Assembly: GCF_003597395.2 (NCBI RefSeq)
Contig: NC_133778.1
Location: 28,035,070 to 28,099,069, forward strand
Direction of reading: 5' to 3'
Origin: Chelonoidis abingdonii
Lineage: Eukaryota > Chordata > Testudines > Testudinidae
DNA: 64,000 nucleotides
Under the pieces are notes generated by a model, which did no database searches, was not told where the DNA came from, and saw only the letters and a program-made list of their open reading frames with translations. Made by a program: the position numbers and the translations under genes. Shown piece by piece: positions 24,436 through 34,404 of this stretch. The stretch's first letter is position 1, and each line of letters begins with the position of its first letter.

Positions 24436-24439
24436 AGTG

Positions 24440-25915
24440 TTATGTACATGTTTGTTTTGTAATTATTTATATACTGGGTTTTGTAAAAATATTTCCCCAG
24501 TGTAGCACAGTATAATGTAAAGGTCTACATCATGTGGTTTTTACACCTTCCCTGGAACCCAACATCCTATCAGGTCTAAAAAAAGTATGTTAAAAGTGGA
24601 GCACTTAAAAGTTAGGTAATGCCAGAATTAAGGTTCCTTGGACTGCTCATCCAGTCTAAGTGTCCTCCTTTTCCCTTGCTCCTTATCCCAGTCTCTTTGT
24701 CCAGCTAGTCCCCTTCAAGTCTACACTCCCCTGCCAGACTTGAGTCCCAGTCTCCACCTCCCAGGCTTCTTGTCCCAGTCAACTCCTAGCCCTCCACCAC
24801 AATGCCTAGGTCTGGCACTGTCCCCTCCTCCACACTGCCTGGGTACCGTTGTGGGGTGGGAAGAGAGAGAGAGAGAAAGGGAGGATGTCATTGAAAGCAC
24901 AGGTGAGACAGGCTCCCTATTCTCAGTTCTAGTGCCTGACCTTACCCCACCTTGGAGGAGTCATTATAGGAAAAAAGACAGCTTCATCCCTGTAGCCTGT
25001 GCTGGCATATGCTCCATTGCTCTGTGGGGATAGCAATTCTGTCATACTTAGGAGTTTTGAGGGGATGAAGCATATTCAAAATGTCTGCTCAGCACAAGTA
25101 ACTGTGACACTCAAGCATGTTCAGTGAGGATAGAATCTTTGGAGATTTTAGCTGCTAAAATATCTAGCAACTCTCTACTGAGCATGTACAAACTGTGACT
25201 TTTCAGAGGCTTGTAATTTGACCAAATCAGGGCAGATGTTCATAGGGACAGCAAAAGGCACATCTTTGACATAAACATCAACTTCCTGCCAAATTTCAAG
25301 TCCCTGAACCAAAGTATGGGCGTGCACGAGTTTTCAAAAAATAAATAAATAAAGAATGAATTTTTTTATTACATTGAAAAACAATGTATTTTCCCCTAGC
25401 CTTATTCTAAGAAATGACTGAAGTGTTTTGGCTGAAATTGCAAAAAAAAAAAAAAAAAAAAAGCTCAGCCTGAGGTAGATACCTGCCATGGAAATTAAAT
25501 TTCATCCCAAACTATTAGTTTGGCAGTTATAAAAATTGAAAAGAGTCTTATAATGGGAAATGTTAGGCAACCTTAATAGATGGGGGCTACCAGTCACACC
25601 TCTACAAAAACCATCTACTGAAATAGACATTTTCTGTGTGTCCATTGTGAACATATTATAACAATACTTCACTTTTTACTTCAATAATAAATATGGTACC
25701 TAATTTGCATGATGAAATCGACAACTGTAACCATTTACATAGCACATTACACTTTAAACGAATGTTTATTAATTCTTACAATAGCCCTGTTATGTAGGTA
25801 GAAATCCTTCTCCCCATATCCATCATGCTTGGCAGGGAGCCACTTAAGCCATTCAATAGGAGACGCTGAGGACAAGGATGTGTCCTAAGTTTCCCCTCTC
25901 ACTATTAGGTTCCAC
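24440..25915. other. No gene recognised; simple repeats
   Basis: It contains a C-rich stretch with loosely repeated TCCCAGTCTCC/CTTGTCCCAGTC motifs (24650-24850), a GAGA tract near 24862-24880, AATAAATAAATAAA near 25340 and an A22 run at about 25441-25462. The ORF at 24638-25033 falls on the C-rich repeat and has no domain. Confidence 0.5.
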
Positions 25916-26349
25916 AGGCTTGATCTCACTACAGAGTTAGGCTGATGTAAGGTAGCTTACGTCAACCTAACTCTGTAAGTATCTACATTACAACATTGCT
26001 CCTGCTGATGTAAGTTGCTCACTACACTGACCTAATAACTCCACCTCTGTGGAGGCTGATGTAGTTAGAGCGATGCAGTGTCAGTGTAGACACTGGTTTT
26101 CTTATATCACCTGTTGGTGTGAGTCCTGTGTGGGGCTGACAGCTCAGGCTTTCGGCCCTGGGTCAGGCTGGGGGGACACTCTAGCTGTCAGTGCACCACA
26201 CAGTTAAGTCAATGGAAGTACTCCTAGTGAGGACGTACACTGTTGACAGAGGGGGCGTAGCGTGGACTTGAACCACTGCAGTAATTACTGCCATGGCTGT
26301 TCATTGACCTAACTTAGGTCAACTTAATTTTGTAGTGTAGGCAAGGCCT
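25916..26349. mobile_element. Inverted-repeat DNA element (about 430 bp)
   Basis: The left end AGGCTTGATCTCACTACA and right end TGTAGTGTAGGCAAGGCCT are imperfect inverses. A strong internal hairpin occupies about 25932-25979, with arms CAGAGTTAGGCTGATGTAAG and CTTACGTCAACCTAACTCTG. No transposase ORF is present. It resembles the other GTGTAGAC...GCC-ended elements here, but the target duplication is not clear. Confidence 0.6.
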
Positions 26350-27019
26350 AAGTCCAGGCTGCAGGGAGGTGCTTAGCTTCGCTTGGCTTGCAATCCACAG
26401 CTGGAAACCACCTGGAATCAGGCATCTTAGGCATCTATACAGCAAAGAAAAAACACACGGCTAGTTTGTGCTAGCCGACTTGGGCTTGCAGAGCTCGATA
26501 TTATTTTATTATATATCCCCAGCAGGGCTGGCCTTACCATGAGGCGACCGCCTCAGGCTCTAGACTGGGGGGGAGGCATTAGGACCCAGATTGTAGAAAA
26601 TTGTGTCTGCTGCTGGTGCATATGTATTCTCTGTGCTCTAGATGCACAGAGATGGTGGAGCGATGTGCTGGAGGAAGGAGGGCACAAGACATAACAGACA
26701 GGCAGGAGAAAAAGGTGAGAGGGAATAACAGAAAGCAGCAGGAGCTTCAGGGAGAGAGAGGAGGAGGAGCCTCTTATGTACCTCTCTAGCACCCCCAGGA
26801 GCCTGGACTGAGTAACACCAGCTTCTCAGGGAGCTTCCTGTTTCCTGCTGCTTCCCTGAACTCACTTGAGGAGAACAGGCAGTCAACTGAAGTACTAGGA
26901 GCCAGTTAGGACCTTAAGACGCTGATATCTTCCCTCACCCAGGCTCTGCTACCAACCTGCTTATTTGTCCCCTTCCATTGAGTGTTGAGAGCCACTATAG
27001 CTGGCACAGAACAGCAGTC

Positions 27020-29576
27020 ATGAGTGAAAGAAGAAAACCCCCCTCCGGGGCAGCATTCAGAAAAAGAAAGCAAGCAAAGGAAGCTTTTCTTTCTAAGCAG
27101 GAAGGATCTCTCCTGAGATACATAGACACAGTGTGAGCCTTCTGGCCCCAGTGAGGATGTGAGTGGTGAGGAGATGCCTGATCTTCCAGTTAGTCAGAGT
27201 GCAGGTGACCTGGCAGCTACTGCAGCATCCATATCTCCATCTCAAATGGATGTAACTATTCACATTCCTGAAGAAAAGTGTAGATCAGAGAAGAGTGTGA
27301 TGGAGGCACAAGTTTAGTTCCTTAAGTCTAGATGATCCAGAACTGTGGACCCACTTGAGCAGTAGCCTGAGGAACTTCCTTGTACTTCATGGGCCATAGC
27401 AAGTGAAAAACGTCATGTTCCCCAAAGACAATGAAAATAGAAGTTACCATCCAACACATTACTGGTGTGAAATCCCCACTGGTGACAAAGTGGAGAGGCC
27501 ATGGCTTATGTACTCAAAAACCCAGAATGCTGCATACTATTTTTGTTACAAACTCTTCCAGTCTAATGTTCCAGCCACACTGGGTTCTACAGGAACAAAG
27601 CACTGGAAAAATCTGGCATGCCATGAGAAGGCAACAAATCACCAGAGAGCATTCCAGAGGTGGAAAGAGCTTGATATGAGACTAAGGTTAAAGGCCACCA
27701 TAAATGATGAGCATCAAGAGAAGATTACATCAGAGTCTCTTTACTGGCAAAATGTTCTGAAAAGGCTCATTGCCATTGTAAGAATGCTTGCTACTCAAAA
27801 CCAAGCACCGCGTGGCACTTCAGATCAGCTGTATGTGCCAAACAATGGAAACCTCCTTAAAATTGTGCAGTTGATGGCTGAGTTTGATGCTGTACTCGAG
27901 GAGCATCTCAGAAGAGTCACCACCCAAGAAATGTACACACACCACTACCTTGGAAAGACAATTCAAAATTAGATCATACAGTTACTGGCAACAAAAATCA
28001 AATTGAAGATTGTGGCAGATTTAAAGTCAGCAAGATATTACTCTGTTATTCTGGACTGCGCACCTGCCATATGAAACAAATGACTTTAATGGTACATTTT
28101 GTAACAACAATAGAACCTAATGAAAATTTCCCTGCAATGGTGACTGTCAGAGAGCATTTTCTAGAATTTATTGACATTGATGATACTACAGGAGCTAGTA
28201 TTACTAATGTGCTTCTTAAAAAGCTAGAGATACAGGAATTGCGATAGCTGACACGAGAAGTCAAGGCTGTGATAATGGTGCCAACATGAGAGGAAAGAAA
28301 AGAGGAGTGCAGACACAGATCTGAAAGTTAAACCCTCAAGCTTTTTTTGTCCCATGCAGTTCTCATCCATTGAACTTGGTGGTGAGTGATACAGCATTAG
28401 CTTCTAGTGAGGCTGCTGATTTTTTTTAATGTAATTCAAAGCATCTATGTATTTTTCTCTGCATCAACTCATCGATGGCAAATTTTGAAGCAACATCTGG
28501 GAACATCCTCTCTGACACTGAAACCACTTAATGCCACACGATGGGAAAGTTGAGTGGAGGCGATAAAGCCTATCAAACACCAGTTTGGGAAGGTAGATGA
28601 TGCCACAGTTGCCATTATGGCGGATAATGCTATGACAGGCACTGTTCACGGGAGAACAGTGGCAGAGGGAAAAAGAATCACCAGAAACATACATAAAAAA
28701 GTTCCTAACTGTCAGGGTGCTTGGACACTGGAATAAATTGCCTAGGGAGGTTGTGGAATCTCCATCTCTGGAGATATTTAAGAGTAGGTTAGACAAATGA
28801 CTATCAGGGATGGTCTAGACAGTATTTGGTCCGGCCATGAGGGCAGGGGACTGTATTCGATGACCTCTCGAGGTCCCTTCCAGTCCTAGAGTCTATGAAT
28901 CTATGAATCTATAACTTCAACTGTTTGAAATAAATGTTGTAGGCAAGAAACTCCAAGGTCTTGACGTTGATATATCTGGAGCAATGGAACAACTGGACCA
29001 ATCAAAGTCATACTTACAGTCTTACCAGTCAGATGAGGGATTTCAAAATGTTCTAAGAGTGCACAGAAGTTTTCCCCACCCATTCAAGAACAGAAGAGTC
29101 ACCAAAGAAGACATTTTGATTATGAGGCATTGGATAATCCCATAAGAGACCCCAAACAACAATTTAAAGTTGAATTATTTAACCAGGTGCTAGATTGTGC
29201 AATACAGTCAGTTGAAGAACATTTCATGCAGCTCAAGGAACACTGCAGTATATTTGGGATGTTGTATGATATTGCAAAACTCCTCACTATACCTGAAGAC
29301 CACCTACACCAGCAATGCAGGGCACTAGAGACAGTGTTGATACATGATGACATGCGTGATATCGATGCGAGTGATCTAGATGATGAACTGAAAGCCCTTT
29401 CAAGATAATTTCAGCAGGATCAGCTCCAAAGGCTGTTCTGGAATATATGTGCACAAATAAGATGACCACCCTCTTTCCAAATGCTTTTGTTGCTCTGCTC
29501 ATACTGGCCCAGACTGCGGACCTTCAGGAAGCAGTTAAAATCTTTGCAACCAAGAAGGCATGGAAAGCACCACTTT
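27020..29576 (+). pseudogene. ZMYM1/TTF-zinc-finger-like hAT transposase pseudogene
   Basis: Translation starts plausibly at 27020 (MSERRKPPSGAAFRKRKQAK) but meets a stop near 27134. The longest intact part (27403-27972) has a TTF/BED-like zinc-finger region (RPWLMYSKTQNAAYYFCYKL, then HWKNLACHEKATNHQ). Further on are YYSVILDC near 28040-28058, which carries a conserved acidic residue of the hAT catalytic domain, QGCDNGANMRG near 28262-28294, and NATRWES near 28530-28552, followed at once by a stop. The C-terminal part continues after the CR1 insertion (VEEHFMQLKEHCSIFGML, 29130-29408) to a TATKKAW-like end. Multiple stops, frameshifts and two insertions make it dead. ZMYM1-type proteins are host relatives of this transposase group; this copy sits within transposon termini and is not a host gene. 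Confidence 0.8.
28690..28912 (+). mobile_element. CR1 3'-end insertion within hAT
   Basis: The sequence matches the common CR1 3' tail: TTCCTAACTGTCAGGGTG, then GAATCTCCATCTCTGGAG, GACCTCTCGAGGTCCCTTCC, and a terminal (TCTATGAA)n microsatellite of about three units. The hAT transposase reading resumes after it. The left limit is approximate. Confidence 0.8.
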
Positions 29577-29707
29577 GATTAATCAAACAGATAAAAATGC
29601 CAGTTTTTATTATGCAGACAAGAAGTTATATTTGCTGTTAAGTGTTACTTAAAATTTTTGAATAAGGCATTTTAAGTTCTTAGTTCTCCTTTATTAGGGT
29701 AGGTAGC

Positions 29708-30134
29708 TGTCACGGAGTGTGAGGAAGTCAGGGCCCTGCACCCCTCTTCCTGAGATTCACCGTGACTCTCAGCCAGCCAGTAAAACAGAAGGTTTATTAG
29801 ATGACAGGAGCACAGTCCCAAGCAGAGCGTGTAGGTACAACCATAAACCCTCAATCAACTCCTTCTGCGGGGTTCAGGGAGCTTAGACCCCAGCTTGGGG
29901 TTCCCTGTGTTGCACCGCCAAGCCCAAGACTGAAAACAAAAACTCCTCCAGCAGCTCTCTTCCTGTCCCCCCAGCTCCTCATCTCCTTTATTCACTTTCC
30001 CAGGCAGAAGGTGTCACTTCTCCTAACCCCACTCCTGGCTCAGGTAGCTTCCTTCAAGGCAAGTCCCCCATCCCCAATGCAAATCTCCTGCAACATTCGC
30101 AGGTCACATCCACTCTGCTTCCTGCTCCGTCACA
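29708..30134 (-). mobile_element. Solo retroviral LTR (427 bp)
   Basis: It begins TGTCACGGAG and ends CTCCGTCACA, so it has TG...CA ends with a 10-bp inverted terminal match. The 5-bp target duplication GTAGC is exact on both sides (29703-29707 and 30135-30139). A polyadenylation-type AATAAA on the minus strand (near 29790) sets the orientation. No internal retroviral sequence remains, so it is a recombined solo LTR. It lies inside the hAT element and is younger than it. Confidence 0.85.
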
Positions 30135-30284
30135 GTAGCAGAGCAGTATTATGAGAGGAATAGAACAGGAAGAAGGCACAATTGAGACCTTTCAAAGTTT
30201 TGGCCCAAGCGAGGGGGTCTGGGGGCGTCATTTGAGCTCCTCGCCTCAGATGCCAAAATGTTGTGGGCTGGCCCTGATCCCCAG

Positions 30285-31093
30285 AGTCAATCCAATCCTT
30301 CATTTGATATGAAGAAAAGTTCAGAATGACAGTAGCTGGCAAGAGAAGGCTATATTTTAAGATTAATTTTAGCTTGAAAATTCTGTATGTAAAGATTGCC
30401 GTGAACAGCACCTTTAAAATTAATCCCGTGGTAAATGTGGTATGGAATTACAAGTAAAACCTTCAATGCTGCAGAAAAAAAAAAACTGACAAGGAAAATG
30501 TTTGCAATATTCTGAAGGAAATCAGTCAACTTACATGTGTTTAACATTAGGAATATTTCTCTTTCCTCAGTGTGGGCCTGTAGCTCCAGCAGATGATAAT
30601 TATGAGTTACATGTGAATCAATGGATAGTTATAAAAGGCATATATTTAAAATATTAAATACTAAAGTCATTAAAAAATTTTTTTAAGTCTGAAGGCAATT
30701 AGTTTCTTTTCAGCTCGTTTCTACTTTCTAAGTTTAATTTTTGCTAATGGAATCCCATCCATTGATCCTTCTGTCGCATTATACGCAAACGTGTTAATTA
30801 GATTTGTACATCATTTCCTTTGTTTCTGGGCTAGTCAGTGGAAGGAATTATTCATAGATAAGCATTATTAGGATTCTGTTCCAAATCTCTCCTCCTTCCC
30901 ATTCCTCCTTCAAGATGATACATGTTAATATAGGCAGACAGTGGTAAAGTAGGATCAGATAGTGCTCCTATTGAAGTTAATGAACATGATTCTCCACTGT
31001 CTTTAAGAACTGTGCAAAGTGGATATAAAATACTACTATTGTGGGTGTAAATCACTGCAATTTAATAGCATTTAAAACCCATTTTTCCACCTT
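30285..31093. other. No gene recognised
   Basis: AT-rich sequence between two hAT elements, with an A12 run near 30475. No exon-like ORF, RNA gene or complete repeat was recognised. Confidence 0.5.
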
Positions 31094-31101
31094 TGTATAT
31101 T

Positions 31102-31437
31102 CAGGGGAGGCTCTAGACATGTCGCCGCCCCAAGCAAGACAGCATGCCGCGGGGGGGCGCTCTGCCAGTCGCCGTTTCCGCGGCTCCGGTCGACCTCCCG
31201 CAGGCGTACCTGGGGAGGGTCTGCTGGTCCCATGGCTTTGGTGGAGCTGTGGGACCAGCAGACCTTGCGCAGGCACGCCTGTGGGAGGTCAACCAGAGCC
31301 GCGGGACCAGCGGACCCTCCGTAAGCATGCAGCCGAAGGCACCCTGCCTGCCGCCCTCCCGGCGACCGGCAGAGCGCCCCCCATGGCATGCCACCCCAAG
31401 CACGTGCTTGGCGTGCTGCAGCCTGGAGCCGCCCCTC
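31102..31437. mobile_element. GC-rich hAT element (336 bp)
   Basis: The ends AGGGGAGGCTCTAG and CTGGAGCCGCCCCT are imperfect inverses. The 8-bp duplication TGTATATT is exact (31094-31101 and 31438-31445). The CpG-rich interior is itself largely palindromic, with repeated GACCAGCAGACC and CATGCCGCGG/CATGCCATGG motifs. Six overlapping ORFs on both strands come from this composition. Confidence 0.85.
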
Positions 31438-31445
31438 TGTATATT

Positions 31446-31990
31446 ACTGCACAAAGTACAAGGCAATGGAGAATAAAGCTTAACAAGATTTTTAATCATT
31501 AGATTTTGTATGCTTTCCTATACCGTTGGCCAAGAAGAGATGGTACAGGAGCTACTAGAGTGTCTTTATGCCACCTAAAGATTCCTCCAGCATTGAGGAA
31601 TCTTCCAATACCGGCCTACACTGGCTTTAAGGCATTTTTGTGCTGAGCAAGCAGCACTAAGATATTGGAGAATTGGGCCCTACATATTTGCAACCATTTT
31701 ACTTTCAGCAATGAATGAATGAATGAATAAGTAAATAAATTTCTCTCAATAAAATAATGTCCAAGCAAGTTGATCCAAACCTGTAGCTGTTATTAAAACT
31801 AACAATGAAGAGCCAAGTGTGTTCAGATTATGCTGAAAGCAGTACACGTAAATAGCTTACAACTACACATTACTATGGGCAGAGACACAGACATTAGTCT
31901 TCTTTTTTGCCGGCCAAGCCAAAAAAATCCAAGAGACTAAAAAAGCTTGTCTACATAGCTTTCATATAATTTTATTATATAGTATTTGTA
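31446..31990. other. No gene recognised
   Basis: Non-coding sequence with an (AATG)n/(AAAT)n tract at about 31711-31741. No other feature was supported. Confidence 0.5.
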
Positions 31991-31998
31991 CTAGTGTA

Positions 31999-32250
31999 CA
32001 GGGCTGCCTGGGCAGGGGGGGTTGGCAAGTGGGGCAATTTGCCCCAGGCCCTGGGCCCTGCAAGGGCCTCCATGGGAGCTTTTCCGGGATCCCTGAAGTA
32101 GGGTCCTTCACTCACTCTGAGGGCCCCGGAAAACTCTCGCGGGGCCCAGGCCCCCTGAGCTTCTTCCGCTCCAGGTCTTTGGCGGCAATTCGGCGGCGGG
32201 GACCCCCGCTGCCGAAGACCCCAGGCCCCCTGAACCTCTAGGCGGCCCTT
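31999..32250. mobile_element. GC-rich hAT element (about 252 bp)
   Basis: It starts CAGGGCTGCCTGG and ends CTAGGCGGCCCTT. The flanks CTAGTGTA and GTAGTGTA match at 7 of 8 positions. The interior has repeated GGCCCTGGG/CCCAGGCCC motifs. Overlapping ORFs are not supported. Confidence 0.7.
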
Positions 32251-32281
32251 GTAGTGTAAGCTTGGGAGCTCCAGTAATGGA

Positions 32282-32395
32282 CCAGGACTCCATTGTTCTA
32301 CAAACAGCAAACAAAAGACAGTCCCTGCCCCAAAGAGTTTACAATCCAAGACTAAAACAAGAGACAACAGATAGATTCAGACAGACTGATGTGGA
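32282..32395. repeat. Old dispersed repeat, second copy near 37447-37545
   Basis: ACTCCATTGTTCTACAAACA, followed by GACAGTCCCTGCCCCAAAGA and GTTTACAATCCAAGACT, closely parallels 37447-37545, which has TACAAACACAGAACAAAAAA, TGGTCCCAAGCTC and GCTTACAATCTAAGCAGA. It looks like an ancient amniote interspersed repeat; the class was not determined. Confidence 0.5.
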
Positions 32396-33850
32396 AGTAT
32401 TAAAAAACAATGAGACTATACTGGTCAGCATGACAGGCAATGTTCTCAGCATACTAGCAGCCTAACCATTGTCAAGTTATTTGTCAGGATCATGGAAAAT
32501 AAGAATTTTTAGGAGGGTTTTGAAGGAGGATTTAACTATATTGGTTTAGAAAACAATATAGTTTGAGCAGCATAACCCCTTAGTCTGGATGAAGCTATGC
32601 CGTGTAGAAGTTCCTTATTGGTATAATTTATTTCTATAAATATGCAGAAATAAACTACACTAATAAAGTAACCTTTATTCCAGTATAATCACGTCCACAC
32701 TAGGGGTTCGGTTCTGCTTTAACTCTATTAGTTTCTAGATAGCACTTTTTTTTTGTATTACTCTTTTAAGAACAAAAACTATAGTAAGTGGACCCGCCGC
32801 CAAAGATCCGGACGTGCCGTCCATTTTCATTGTCTGCCCCAAGCACCCGCTTCCTGCACTGGTGCCTGGAGCAGGCCCTGGTTTAGACGGTGAGCCTGCT
32901 GTAGCATTTCTCACTGCTAAAGTTGAGTGGGAGGCTGGGGTGAGGGAAGTGGAATCCTCTTAGCAAGGGAAGACATCAGGGCAAGCACCACCCGCCCCAC
33001 ACGTACATGCACTCATACACACAAAGCTATTGCTGTAGACTGCACACACATCAGCCCAATCTGTTCTCCTAGGGCCTGATCCTTCAAAGTGCTGAACGTT
33101 CACCTCCTACTGAAACCAACTTCAGGAGCTGCTCAGCACCTTGCAGGATCCAGCCTCTGGCCAAATCTCTTGGGAAAGGTCACTTGCCTGCTGCTCAAGA
33201 GGGAAGATGTGCTATGGAAGGTACTGCTTATCTTAATATATAGATGAGATACAGATGGTGGAGAAGGTGATAAGGGAGATGCTACTACCCTTACCCCCTA
33301 CGGTGATGTGGGAGAAAGTTTGATGAGGATGACATCTAATCCAGGGAATAATGGAGAGATTAGTACAATGGGGGGTATTGCTGCCTGTAACACCAGGGTG
33401 GTGGGAGGGAGCATGTGCAGTGATGGATGTTACTGGCTGAGATCCTTGCTGCTGGGCCTCCATCCCAGCAGAATCATAATAGCAGCTGCAGCCGTTGCAG
33501 AGTGCAGCCACCCCCTCATTTCCCCATGCTTCCTCGGAGGCCCTACAATGGAAACAGCTTCACTAAAAACAGTTTAATAATGTCTTTGCTTCCATCCTTC
33601 CCCGCTAACAGGATGCAGATTACATTTGGAAAAACACACTTATTTCTTTCTCACACATTCTTGCTGCAGGCCAGAAGTCACTGCTCCCTCATTGGTGCAG
33701 GCCAGACCTCAAAACAGAGTAAAGGAACTATAACTTCAAAATGTAAGTGAATTTAACATCTGTGAAAGGTGTTAGACTAAAAGCTCTAGAGCCTGCAGTT
33801 CTCCAGTCACAGGATTACTAAAGTACAGGCAAAGGCTTCCCCCTACTGTA
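32396..33850. other. No gene recognised; repeat fragments
   Basis: It contains the right end of an inverted-repeat element (32590-32705, ending CGTCCACACTAGGG), a small GC-rich hAT-like scrap at 32790-32880, and a palindromic repeat copy at about 33070-33160 (GGGCCTGATCCTTCAAAGTG ... CACCTTGCAGGATCC). ORFs at 33233-33750 lack recognisable domains. Confidence 0.5.
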
Positions 33851-33853
33851 CTA

Positions 33854-34134
33854 GGCCACGTCTAGACTACGCATTAAAATCGATTGCTTGGGGATCGATA
33901 TATCGCGTCTAATCTAGACGGGATATATCGATCCCTGAGCGTGCTTATATCGATTCCGGAACTCCACCAACCCCAACGGAGTTCCGGAATCGACATGGCA
34001 AGCCGCGGACATCGATCCCACGCGGTGAGGACGGGTGAGTAAATCGATTTTAGATATTCGACTTCAGCTACGTTATTCACGTAGCTGAAATTGCGTATCT
34101 AAAATCGATTTTACCCCGTAGTGTAGACCAGCCC
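33854..34134. mobile_element. Multi-hairpin MITE with CTA duplication (281 bp)
   Basis: The ends GGCCACGTCTAGACTAC and GTAGTGTAGACCAGCCC are imperfect inverses, and CTA lies on both sides (33851-33853 and 34135-34137). Inside are three strong palindromes: ATCGATATATC...GATATATCGAT, ATTCCGGAACTCC...GGAGTTCCGGAAT, and CAGCTACGTTATTCACGTAGCTG flanked by TAAAATCGATTT motifs. No ORF is present. The 3-bp duplication suggests Harbinger-like mobilisation. Confidence 0.8.
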
Positions 34135-34309
34135 CTAGTCTCCCAATGTCTCTTAACTCTTCCCTGGATGAGGGTCACTTTTAGGGAATGTAACAGTAGT
34201 TCAGTTTCCACAGTCCACTGTGGACCTGCTAAGTGGGAGATTTGCCATTGACTTCAGTGGAGCAGACTTGGGCCTTTAGTCCTTGGCCTCTCTGTTGAGG
34301 GTAACAAGT

Positions 34310-34400
34310 AGGGTTGCCAGGTGTCCTGTTTTCGACCAGAACGCCCAGTCGTAAAGGGATCCTGGTGGCTCCAGTCAGCACCACTAGTAATATACAGGTG
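34310..34400. mobile_element. hAT-like fragment
   Basis: AGGGTTGCCAGGTGTCCTG, then TTCGACCAGAACGCCCAGTC and GGGATCCTGGTGGC, resembles the left part of a short hAT-type element. No opposite end was found. Confidence 0.4.
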
Positions 34401-34404
34401 TAGG

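Larger units (their letters stand above)
26523..30276 (+). mobile_element. 3.75-kb hAT transposon with decayed ZMYM1-like transposase
   Basis: The terminal repeats CAGGGCTGGCC and GGGCTGGCCCTG are inverse. The 8-bp target duplication ATCCCCAG is perfect (26515-26522 and 30277-30284). Sub-terminal GAGGCGA/TCGCCTC motifs also mirror each other. Inside is a broken transposase gene on the plus strand. The element was later invaded by a CR1 3' fragment (about 28690-28912) and by a solo LTR (29708-30134). Subtracting these leaves an element of about 3.1 kb. Confidence 0.9.

Noticed and set aside
27403..27972. A host ZMYM1-like gene
   Set aside because: The ORF sits inside transposon ends with an 8-bp duplication, its continuation is full of stops, and there is no exon-intron structure; it is a transposase remnant.
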